Shown: piece by piece, positions 36,358 to 44,358 of the stretch
Layout of the letters: each line of letters starts with the position of its first letter
How positions within the stretch are numbered: position 1 is the first letter of the stretch
Assembly: GCA_938075455.1 (NCBI GenBank)
Contig: CALJHN010000002.1
Span: forward strand, 1 to 64,000
Direction of reading: 5' to 3'
Length of the DNA: 64,000 bases
Source: an uncultured Flavobacteriales bacterium
GTDB lineage: Bacteria > Bacteroidota > Bacteroidia > Flavobacteriales_D > Parvicellaceae
Made by a program: the position numbers and the translations under genes
Notes under the pieces: generated by a model
Told to the model about the DNA's origin: nothing
Seen by the model: only the letters and a program-made list of their open reading frames with translations
Databases searched by the model: none

Positions 36358-37053
36358 TTATGCAACTGAAAGTAATAAGCCTATTAGTGCCCAAACAACA
36401 ACTATTGCTACAATACCAGTTACTAGACCAGTTATAGCCATACCTTTCCCTTTATATTTTTCGGGGTTTTTTTTAATTTTACTTAGACCAATTCCGCCAA
36501 ATATTACTCCAAGTGTAGCGAATAAAAAAGGAGTAACTAATAAACCTAAAATTCCACAAATCATTCCAGTTAATGCTGCCCAATGCACTTTTGGTTCTTC
36601 AACTTCACTATCAGCACTATATACATTATTTGTATTTTCTTTCACTTCTTTTTTATTGGATTTAAACTCTTTTTTCAAATCTTTTAATAAAACTGGATCA
36701 ACAGCTTGATTAATTTTAACAGATTTCTTTTCATTAATCAATAAACTATTTAAGTTTTTTAATTCTGTTCTTAGATTTTGGTTAGCAATGGATTGCTCAA
36801 TAATAACACCCTCTTTGGAAGCAAATACCAAATCAGTATTTGTATTATCATTATTTTCTTTGGATTCTTCAAAGTTAAGGTCAAAAGTATTTTGATCTTT
36901 TAATGCAAGAATATGGTTGTTATTATGAGATTTAATATTAAATCCTTTCGTATATTTTCTCTTTTGTATTGTTTTATTAGAGACGACATCTGAAGTTGTA
37001 CTACAAGAAGCAAAAATCGCCAAAATTAAAGTTAGAAGGTATATTTTTTTCAT
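36358..37053 (-). CDS. DUF4190-like lipoprotein
   Basis: Lipoprotein of 231 residues: signal peptide with lipobox FASC (Cys near residue 17), then a charged, asparagine-rich region of about 130 residues with no clear fold. The C-terminal 75 residues hold two transmembrane segments of the DUF4190 type (AALTGMICGILGLLVTPFLF and GMAITGLVTGIVAIVVVWAL) around a KIKKNPEKYKGKG loop. Function unknown. A terminator is 110 bases downstream. Combined lipoprotein signal and membrane helices suggests an inner membrane location. Confidence 0.75.
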   Translation of the reverse strand: MKKIYLLTLILAIFASCSTTSDVVSNKTIQKRKYTKGFNIKSHNNNHILALKDQNTFDLNFEESKENNDNTNTDLVFASKEGVIIEQSIANQNLRTELKNLNSLLINEKKSVKINQAVDPVLLKDLKKEFKSNKKEVKENTNNVYSADSEVEEPKVHWAALTGMICGILGLLVTPFLFATLGVIFGGIGLSKIKKNPEKYKGKGMAITGLVTGIVAIVVVWALIGLLLSVA

Positions 37054-37223
37054 TTGATTTATTTATTAATTAATATAAGATTTAACATAAAATACAATAT
37101 TTAGAATGAATTTCAAATTATTTAAGACTTTATCAACATTTTATTTTTCCTAAACTTTTTTATGAAATATAATTTCTAAACAAATAAAAATTAATATTGA
37201 AACATTATTAATTTAAAAGATAA

Positions 37224-39065
37224 ATGAGTAAAATTATTTTAAAATTATGGGTCTTTTTATTGGCCATAATATGGTCCAATAGTCTTTTTTCTAACGATTC
37301 TACAAATTTTCATTCCACTGTTCTTTTAAAAAATTCGAGAAATATAATTCCCTTAAAAAAACTTGATACTTTAAAAATTGCAACTTTAAATTTATCCTCT
37401 AATAACTTAAATAGTTTTGAAACGTCTTGTGATAACTATTCTAATGTTAACCATTTTCATTTCAATACTTTCAACTCAAAAAGAATGATTAGAGCAATGG
37501 GTAAAGAACTAAAAAGTTTTAATCTTATTATAGTAAATACGGACACTATTCACTTTGAAATTGCTAATTTAATCCATGATATAAGTTTAAAAAATAAAAT
37601 AATTCTAAACTATGTTAACGGGAAAAAACTCTTTTTTGAAGATCTTATCATAAATAGCTGTCAAGCAATATTATACAACCCTAACTCTAAACCTAAAAAT
37701 CTCAAACATGCTAGCCAAGTTATTTTTGGTGGTCTTTCCTGTAATAATTCATTAGAAAATAATTTATGTAAAAATTACCAATCTGGGGATGGATTAAACT
37801 CTACTAAAACTAGACTTTCCTATTTAAACCCTAATGAAATAGATATAAATGATAATATACTTTATAAAATTGATTCGATAGTGAATGAAGGCATAAATAA
37901 ACATGCAATGCCAGGTTGTCAAATATTAGCTGCCAAAGACGGTAATGTATTCTTTAACAAATCCTACGGAAATCACACCTATGATAGTAGTTCAAAAAAA
38001 GTTGAAAATTCTGACATATACGATTTGGCTTCAATTACAAAAATTGCAAGTTCTGCATTAATATTAATGCAACTAGAGTCAAAAAATAGATTTAGCGTAG
38101 ACTCTACCCTAGGATATTATTTACCAGAAATATTAGACTCCACAGAGTATAAAAATTTAGTACTAAAAGAAATTTTAACCCACCAAGCTGGTTTGGCTTC
38201 TTGGATACCTTTTTATGTAAAAACTTTAAACGAAGGAATGCCATCCTATGAACTTTACAGTAAGCTTCCATCAAATATTCACCAAAGCTTAGTTGCAAAA
38301 AACTTATATATGCTAAGCTCCTACAGAGATACTATTTTTGAAAGAATACTTTCCACAGACATTAATAAAAATAAAAAATATAAATACAGTGATGTAGGGT
38401 ATTACTTCATCAATGAAATAATTAAAAAAATCACCTTTAATAGCCAAGACCTAATAGCAGAAAATATTTATAATAAAATTGGACTTCAAAATATTGGTTA
38501 CAACCCGCTTAGAAAATGGGATTTAAGTAGAATTACACCAACTGAAAATGACACATTTTTTAGACATCAACTAATACATGGATATGTACATGACCAAGGT
38601 GCTGCTCTTTTAGGTGGAGTTGGAGGGCACGCAGGTCTTTTTTCAAACGCAAACGATCTAGCTGTAATAATGCAAATGTATTTAAATAAAGGTACTTACG
38701 GAGGAGATACTATTTTAAGTTCTGATATTATTGAAAAATACACCTCCTCCCCTTATTACAATTCTAACGAAAACAGAAGAGGAATTGCATTTGACAAACC
38801 AGTTAGAGATGGAGCAGGTGGACCAACCTGTTTTGAATGTGTATCCTTTAAAAGTTTTGGACATTCTGGATTTACAGGAAACTTAACGTGGGCAGATCCT
38901 GAAAGTGGTATTCTTTATGTTTTTCTTTCCAATAGAATTTATCCGGATGCTGAAAATCACAAATTAATAACCATGAATATAAGAACAGAAGTAATGAATG
39001 TTATCAGCAATGCCTGCAACTACTCTACGTCTCCAACAATTGTTTCGCCAACGGACCCTGATTAA
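37224..39065 (+). CDS. Beta-lactamase-fold hydrolase with GH3 C-terminal-like region
   Basis: Secreted protein of 613 residues after a signal peptide (to about FSND, residue 24). Residues about 30–200 resemble the GH3 C-terminal region of GH3/beta-lactamase fusion proteins (STVLLKNSRNIIPLKKLDTLKIA). Residues about 215–600 form a serine beta-lactamase/esterase domain: S270 and K273 in ASITK, Y388 in KYSDVGYY, and H547 in FGHSGFTGN. The GH3 catalytic barrel is missing here but is encoded alone at 20246–21331. It likely acts on peptidoglycan-related substrates. It overlaps wbqC by 41 bases. Confidence 0.88.
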   Translation: MSKIILKLWVFLLAIIWSNSLFSNDSTNFHSTVLLKNSRNIIPLKKLDTLKIATLNLSSNNLNSFETSCDNYSNVNHFHFNTFNSKRMIRAMGKELKSFNLIIVNTDTIHFEIANLIHDISLKNKIILNYVNGKKLFFEDLIINSCQAILYNPNSKPKNLKHASQVIFGGLSCNNSLENNLCKNYQSGDGLNSTKTRLSYLNPNEIDINDNILYKIDSIVNEGINKHAMPGCQILAAKDGNVFFNKSYGNHTYDSSSKKVENSDIYDLASITKIASSALILMQLESKNRFSVDSTLGYYLPEILDSTEYKNLVLKEILTHQAGLASWIPFYVKTLNEGMPSYELYSKLPSNIHQSLVAKNLYMLSSYRDTIFERILSTDINKNKKYKYSDVGYYFINEIIKKITFNSQDLIAENIYNKIGLQNIGYNPLRKWDLSRITPTENDTFFRHQLIHGYVHDQGAALLGGVGGHAGLFSNANDLAVIMQMYLNKGTYGGDTILSSDIIEKYTSSPYYNSNENRRGIAFDKPVRDGAGGPTCFECVSFKSFGHSGFTGNLTWADPESGILYVFLSNRIYPDAENHKLITMNIRTEVMNVISNACNYSTSPTIVSPTDPD

Positions 39066-39633
39066 ACAACAAATCAAAAACACTTAGGTTATAAATAAAA
39101 TCTTGACTTTCCTGAAATACCTGACTGTACTTCATTTTTTTAACTCTTCCTCTTGGTTTTGAACTGGGGTGAATTATATTTCTAAAATCATTAATCTTTA
39201 CTCCTTTTTCTATATAGGAATCAGAAAATAAAATTTCTGTATCCATATTTAAACATCTTAAAAGAACAAAATTAATTTGCTGGTTGAAATCCAATAAATA
39301 TTTTGTTTTTCTTTCTAAATAGATTGGCTTAAATTCGTCTTCATAAAACTCAAAATAAGGGGAAGACCTGTAAGAACTTTCCAAAGATTTCCAATGGATT
39401 TTTCTCCAATTTTGATGGTTGTCAATTTTCACATCCTTGACAATATTCTTGGAAATTCTAATAATAGGAATTATTAACTTAAGTGGTCCATTTGGACCAG
39501 AAATAACACAACGGTTTCGGTAAGATTGCTTTTGAAAATTCTCAAATCCATCGATATATACTTTTGAAGATTTTGCAAGAACTGAATAATACATAAGATT
39601 ACCAGCATAAACAGAACTAAGAACAGTCTTCAT
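39025..39633 (-). CDS. WbqC-like family protein
   Basis: Cytoplasmic protein of 202 residues of the WbqC-like family, with the N-terminal VYAGNLMYYSVLAKSSKVYIDGFENFQKQSYRNRC and the region WRKIHWKSLESSYRSSPYFEFYED. In some pathogens the name comes from O-antigen loci, but the biochemical role is unclear; in Bacteroidota it regularly follows lepB. Its start overlaps the lepB stop by one base (TAATG), so it is coupled. The last 14 codons overlap the convergent hydrolase gene. Confidence 0.87.
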   Translation of the reverse strand: MKTVLSSVYAGNLMYYSVLAKSSKVYIDGFENFQKQSYRNRCVISGPNGPLKLIIPIIRISKNIVKDVKIDNHQNWRKIHWKSLESSYRSSPYFEFYEDEFKPIYLERKTKYLLDFNQQINFVLLRCLNMDTEILFSDSYIEKGVKINDFRNIIHPSSKPRGRVKKMKYSQVFQESQDFIYNLSVFDLLFNQGPLAKQLLET

Positions 39634-41483
39634 TAGTGAACTGTAGAGAAAATTCTATCCCATCTAATCCCTGTTTCAGGATGCTTAGAAAACCATACAA
39701 AAGATGCAGTTCCAACAACATGATCTTCGGGAACAAAACCCCAACATCTTGAATCGGCCGACCCATGCCTATTGTCCCCCATCAACCAATAATAATTTTG
39801 TTGGAAGGTATATTCTGTAGATATTTTATCATTTATAAGGAACTCTCCATTAGAGTTTATGGAAACTTTATTTTTTTCATAAACTTCAATAGCTCGTTTG
39901 TAAAGTGTCCATGTAGAGTCGCTTAGTTCGACCGTCCAACCACTTTTTGGAACTATTAGTGGACCATAATTATCTCTAGACCAATTAAAAGAAGGATGGT
40001 TTGGAAAATATGGATAGAACTGGCCATAAACCGTATAATTAAAACCTTTTGGATGTATTTCTTGATTCATACTATCTAAACCAGGATATCTTGAAAGCAT
40101 TTTAGCAGTTTCAGGTGAACAAGTTATTTGTTCTCTACTGTAAGCAGCTAATTTTTCTAAATAAACTAAGGAATCCTTATATGAAGTATCCACGACTTTG
40201 ATGTATTTGTTTTCAATATTTGATCTTGAGTGCTGCTCACTATAAATTTCAAAATCTTCTAGAATTTTATCTTGTGGAATATAGGACCCTGGTTTAAAAT
40301 AGAAATTATAAGTAAAAACTACTTCGTCTTTTTTTTCTTCTGGTTGACTATTTATGTAAAGGAGATTGTCTTTAATTTCTAAAGTGTCTCCACCAACAGC
40401 TACACAGCGTTTTATATAATTTTCCTTTTTATCTATCGGAAGCGTTGCAATTCCGCCAGTTTTTTCAATTGGACCTACTGGAGATTGACTTAAGCCACCA
40501 CCATTAATCAACTTTTGTCTTGCAGAATTTAAATATTTCGATTCCAATGACTGATACTTATCGTAACTTAAATTAATTCCGTTACTATTATATGCTTTTA
40601 AATCTCTAACACAATTAATAAAAGCCTGGTTCCTTAATATTGCATAATAATCATGAGCAATTACTCCGTTGTGGACAATTACAGAATCTCCAACGGGCCA
40701 ATTAAACACCATGATATCTCCCCTTTTAATTTCACCATATCCAAATAGTCTTCTATAATCAGAACTAAACCAGTCTACATAAGAGGGTATAAATGTGAAA
40801 GGCAATCTATTATGAACGAAGGGAACAGAAATTGGTGTTTGAGGCAACTTGGCTCCATATTTCATTTTATTTACAAATAGATAGTCACCAATTCTCATTG
40901 TTTTCTCCATAGAGCCTGTAGGAATTGTAAAGGCTTCAAAGAATAGAGACCTTATTATAGATGCAGCAACAATTGCAAATCCTAGAGCATTGGTCCAATC
41001 TGCAGCCATTGTTTTTTTATTGGGTTTGTCTTTAGAACCAATAAGTCTAAAAATAAAATACAGCCCATGGCCAACAAATGGGGCAATAAAAAAAAGAGTT
41101 ATTTGGTCATGCCAAATTCTCTGGTCTCTATCTTTTTCTTTAGTCCAGTCTGTAGGTTCTACCACTACATTTTTAGAATCAAAAGCTAAATAAGGCATGT
41201 AATACCAAGGCAATAATATCATTAACAGAGTATCTTTTACAGAATATTTTCCAAACAGTCTTGCGGTTTCAACATTACAACCTATAGCAACAATTAAATT
41301 CACAAATGGAATTGGGAAAAAGAAAATCCACCACCATGGTTTTTTAATAATTTTTAACCACACATAAATATTATAAACAGGAGCATAACCCTCCCATGTT
41401 TGGCGTCCATTCTTTTCAAAAATCTTTCCAAGAGAAAAGAAATAAACAACGATCATTATAATTAATAAAATATATGGTATCAT
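39633..41483 (-). CDS. lepB: Signal peptidase I
   Basis: Membrane-bound serine protease of 616 residues that cleaves signal peptides of exported proteins. An N-terminal hydrophobic domain (about 1–130, several membrane segments, DUF5684-like) precedes the catalytic part. The nucleophile is in IPTGSMEKTM near residue 193, the catalytic lysine in KRCVAVGGDTLEI near residue 336, and the conserved GDNRHGSADSRCWGFVP near residue 568. Long LepB with a large insertion between these motifs is usual in Bacteroidota. One base separates it from dapB upstream. Confidence 0.95.
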   Translation of the reverse strand: MIPYILLIIMIVVYFFSLGKIFEKNGRQTWEGYAPVYNIYVWLKIIKKPWWWIFFFPIPFVNLIVAIGCNVETARLFGKYSVKDTLLMILLPWYYMPYLAFDSKNVVVEPTDWTKEKDRDQRIWHDQITLFFIAPFVGHGLYFIFRLIGSKDKPNKKTMAADWTNALGFAIVAASIIRSLFFEAFTIPTGSMEKTMRIGDYLFVNKMKYGAKLPQTPISVPFVHNRLPFTFIPSYVDWFSSDYRRLFGYGEIKRGDIMVFNWPVGDSVIVHNGVIAHDYYAILRNQAFINCVRDLKAYNSNGINLSYDKYQSLESKYLNSARQKLINGGGLSQSPVGPIEKTGGIATLPIDKKENYIKRCVAVGGDTLEIKDNLLYINSQPEEKKDEVVFTYNFYFKPGSYIPQDKILEDFEIYSEQHSRSNIENKYIKVVDTSYKDSLVYLEKLAAYSREQITCSPETAKMLSRYPGLDSMNQEIHPKGFNYTVYGQFYPYFPNHPSFNWSRDNYGPLIVPKSGWTVELSDSTWTLYKRAIEVYEKNKVSINSNGEFLINDKISTEYTFQQNYYWLMGDNRHGSADSRCWGFVPEDHVVGTASFVWFSKHPETGIRWDRIFSTVH

Positions 41484-41484
41484 C

Positions 41485-42192
41485 TTAAAATTTTATGACG
41501 TCTTTCATAGAAAAAAGTCCTTTTTTATTGTATAGAAATTCTGCTGCAATAATTGCTCCAATTGCAAATCCATCTCTGTTTTTTGCTCTGTGGGAAATGG
41601 ACAACTCATCAATATTACTTTCGTAAATAACTTCATGAGTTCCAGGTTCACAAGCTTGTCTTTTTGCAATTATAGGTAAATTATTACCATAATCAGAAGT
41701 ATTAGACACCCAGTTTGAATAATGGTCCATTTCCTTTAGAATTATTTCTGCTGTAGTAATTGCTGTTCCACTTGGTGAATCTACTTTTTCAGTGTGGTGG
41801 GTCTCATTTATTTTAGCAGAATATGACTTTTGTTGATTCATTATTTTAGACAACTGCTTATTAATTTCAAAAAAAATATTTACGCCCAAAGAAAAATTGG
41901 AGGAAGGTAGAATTGCCCCCTTATATTCATTACACCATTTTTTTACTCTATCAAAATCCTTGTTCCACCCAGTTGTCCCAACAACAATAGGAATATTTGC
42001 CTTAAAGGCTTTATGAACATTATCTACTGCAGAATCTGGACTTGAAAAATCTATAGCCATATCCGATTCCATTAGATCTTGAGGAGTCCATTTTTTATTT
42101 TTTAGTATTTTGGAAATGGTATGGTTTCTCTCTTTGGCTTTAATTTCTAAAAGCTTTCCCATTTTTCCATAACCAATAAGTGCAATTTTCAT
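41485..42192 (-). CDS. dapB: 4-hydroxy-tetrahydrodipicolinate reductase
   Basis: NAD(P)H-dependent reductase of 235 residues in lysine/diaminopimelate synthesis. GYGKMGK is the nucleotide-binding start, and THHTEKVDSPSGTA at about 131–144 holds the catalytic His pair (132/133) and K136. Slightly shorter than E. coli DapB (273), as usual in Bacteroidota. It heads the dapB–lepB–wbqC operon; the 94 bases upstream show no exact −7 element in the right orientation. Confidence 0.95.
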   Translation of the reverse strand: MKIALIGYGKMGKLLEIKAKERNHTISKILKNKKWTPQDLMESDMAIDFSSPDSAVDNVHKAFKANIPIVVGTTGWNKDFDRVKKWCNEYKGAILPSSNFSLGVNIFFEINKQLSKIMNQQKSYSAKINETHHTEKVDSPSGTAITTAEIILKEMDHYSNWVSNTSDYGNNLPIIAKRQACEPGTHEVIYESNIDELSISHRAKNRDGFAIGAIIAAEFLYNKKGLFSMKDVIKF

Positions 42193-42281
42193 TTGTAAGT
42201 CACAATTTTTAAAAATAGATTTTCTTAAATGTAAAGAAACGTAATCAAAATGAGAATATTATAAGATTGAAATTTGTTTTT

Positions 42282-42289
42282 TACTTTTG
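42282..42289 (+). promoter_or_regulatory. Possible −7 element overlapping the assumed start of the lectin-like gene
   Basis: TACTTTTG is an exact TAnnTTTG match. It overlaps the TTG codon at 42287 taken as start of the following gene, so if this is the promoter the true start lies further downstream, or the element is fortuitous. Confidence 0.35.
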
Positions 42290-43960
42290 TTTGAAATATT
42301 TAAAATTAAGTTTTCTAATATAATATTACTTTGGCTGATATTAATCGTTTTTAATGAACCAGTAGGCGCTCAATTTAAACTTAATGGAGATGCTAGTATT
42401 ATAAACTGCAAATGTTACCAACTTACACCTGATATGGTCAATAAGGCAGGCTCCGTCTGGAACATAAACCAAATCGATTTAAACCAACCTTTTGACTATA
42501 GTTTTACTGTCAATTTAGGCTGTAATAACACAAGTCAATGGGCAGGAGCAGATGGAATGGTATTTGCCCTTCAGCCTTTAAATACCAGTATTGGTTCTTC
42601 TGGTGGGCAAATGGGTTTGGGTGGTGTTTCTCCATCGTTAGGAGTTTATTTAGACACTTATCAAAATACAGCTCATGGAGATATCTTTAACGACCATATT
42701 TCTATTAATTTAGATGGGGATGTGATTCACACCTCTACCAATAATATTGCAGGGCCATATGACTTAGGGGAAATTGAAAACTGTATTGCTGAACCATTAA
42801 GAATTACATGGGATCCTGTAGCAACTTTATTAAACGTTTACTATAATAATTTTCTTGTTTTAAATTATACTGGTGACATAATCAATAATGTTTTTAACGG
42901 TAACCCTATGGTTTTCTGGGGGTTTACAGCCTCAACTGGTGGAGCTAGCAATTTTCACCAATTTTGTATAGATGTTCCTGATTTAATAATTGATAGTTCA
43001 AACGTTATAGTTGAAAGTGAAAAATGCAACCAAGAAAATGGAAGTATTAGTGGAATAAATGTTGTCGGAGGAATAAGCCCCTACAGCTGGACTTGGAACA
43101 CCCAAAATTCCTTATCTCTAGACACATTTAACTTAAACGGAGGAGGCTTTTTTTTGGAATTAACAGATGGAATGGGATGCATTGCTAGTCATAACTTCTA
43201 TGTTGCTGACCTTTCAGGGCCAGAAATTGATACTTCTTTTGTGGTAATAAAAAATGAAGATTGTGGACAAGAAAATGGAGCTATTTCCAACATAACAGTG
43301 ACATCTTCAGCAGACAGTATACAGTTTTATTGGAACAATTTCTTATCCGACTCTTTAAACATATCCAATCTTATTGCAGACAACTATCAATTAGTTGTTT
43401 TAGACAATAATAACTGTAGAGATTCCTCTAACTTTCTTCTCGTTGATACCAATTATCATAATATTTCTATGAATTATAACTCTGTAATAATGGAACCTGA
43501 TGAACCAATTGATTTTTTCCAAAATTCAATAGATTCTTCGATTATTAATTATTGGTCTTTCGGAGACGATTCCTCCAGTATTGAATACGAACCTACTCAT
43601 ATTTACAAATATCCGGGAGATTATACAGTCTGTTTAATAGCTGCGAATGAATATAATTGTTTTGATACCTCTTGTTTGGAAATTACTATTTTTCCCAGTG
43701 AAATTATTATTCCAAATATTTTTAGTCCTAATAATGATTTAGTAAACGACAAGTTTGTTATTTATGGAATCAATGATTTATTTGATATAAAAATTTACAA
43801 TCGATGGGGCAATATAGTATTTGATCAAAGCCCGTACGAAAATGATTGGAATGGAAAAAGTAGAAATGGAAAAAGATTAAGTGAAGGGCAATATTATTAT
43901 ATACTTAAAAATGACCAAGAAGATATAAAACTAAATGGAAGTGTAATGTTAGTAAGATAG
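42287..43960 (+). CDS. Lectin-like T9SS substrate with PKD and CHU_C domains
   Basis: Secreted surface protein of about 557 residues. A signal peptide (to VGAQ near residue 29) precedes an L-type lectin-like domain (about 30–230; WAGADGMVFALQP, GVYLDTYQN, WDPVATLLNVYYN). Two glutamine/glycine-rich repeats follow (SEKCNQENGSISGI and NEDCGQENGAISNI), then a PKD-like segment (YWSFGDDSSSIEYEPTHIY) and a C-terminal gliding-type domain (IIPNIFSPNNDLVNDKF, IYNRWGNIVFD). It probably binds glycans. Start uncertain: TTG at 42287 lies within a −7-like box, and no ATG exists before the signal peptide. Confidence 0.85.
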   Translation: MFEIFKIKFSNIILLWLILIVFNEPVGAQFKLNGDASIINCKCYQLTPDMVNKAGSVWNINQIDLNQPFDYSFTVNLGCNNTSQWAGADGMVFALQPLNTSIGSSGGQMGLGGVSPSLGVYLDTYQNTAHGDIFNDHISINLDGDVIHTSTNNIAGPYDLGEIENCIAEPLRITWDPVATLLNVYYNNFLVLNYTGDIINNVFNGNPMVFWGFTASTGGASNFHQFCIDVPDLIIDSSNVIVESEKCNQENGSISGINVVGGISPYSWTWNTQNSLSLDTFNLNGGGFFLELTDGMGCIASHNFYVADLSGPEIDTSFVVIKNEDCGQENGAISNITVTSSADSIQFYWNNFLSDSLNISNLIADNYQLVVLDNNNCRDSSNFLLVDTNYHNISMNYNSVIMEPDEPIDFFQNSIDSSIINYWSFGDDSSSIEYEPTHIYKYPGDYTVCLIAANEYNCFDTSCLEITIFPSEIIIPNIFSPNNDLVNDKFVIYGINDLFDIKIYNRWGNIVFDQSPYENDWNGKSRNGKRLSEGQYYYILKNDQEDIKLNGSVMLVR

Positions 43961-43961
43961 A

Positions 43962-44279
43962 TTAAATGTGAGCGTCTAATTTATCTGCAAGTTGATCTTT
44001 AGGAACTGCACCAACAACCTTATCTACTAATTCTCCATTTTTAAGAAATACAATAGTTGGGATGTTTCTTACTCCAAATTGAGCAGCAATACCTCCATGA
44101 AGATCGACATTTACTTTTCCAACAACGGCTTTCCCCTCGTATTCCTTAGAAAGTTCCTCAACATGAGGACCGACCATACGACAAGGACCGCACCACTCAG
44201 CCCAGAAATCTACCATAACAAGCTTGTCTGACTTTAACGCTGTAGATTCAAAATTTTCTTCAGTAAATTCTAATGCCAT
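43962..44279 (-). CDS. trxA: Thioredoxin
   Basis: Cytoplasmic thioredoxin of 105 residues that reduces protein disulfides via a dithiol. The redox pair is C30/C33 in WAEWCGPCRM, and the cis-proline is in NIPTIVF. Canonical length and fold. It is monocistronic with its own promoter and ends one base from the convergent lectin-like gene. Confidence 0.97.
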   Translation of the reverse strand: MALEFTEENFESTALKSDKLVMVDFWAEWCGPCRMVGPHVEELSKEYEGKAVVGKVNVDLHGGIAAQFGVRNIPTIVFLKNGELVDKVVGAVPKDQLADKLDAHI

Positions 44280-44301
44280 TTTTAAAAATTTAAATTATAA
44301 T

Positions 44302-44309
44302 CAAAGATA
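44302..44309 (-). promoter_or_regulatory. −7 promoter element of trxA
   Basis: Minus strand reads TATCTTTG, an exact TAnnTTTG match 22 bases before the trxA ATG. Confidence 0.55.
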
Positions 44310-44358
44310 TATATTTTGTTTAAATATGTTGCGAAATAATAATTTTTACCGAGATTAA

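Noticed and set aside
39633-41483. LepB as an abnormal fusion because of its 616 residues
   Set aside because: An N-terminal multi-helix domain and a large insertion are usual in Bacteroidota signal peptidase I.
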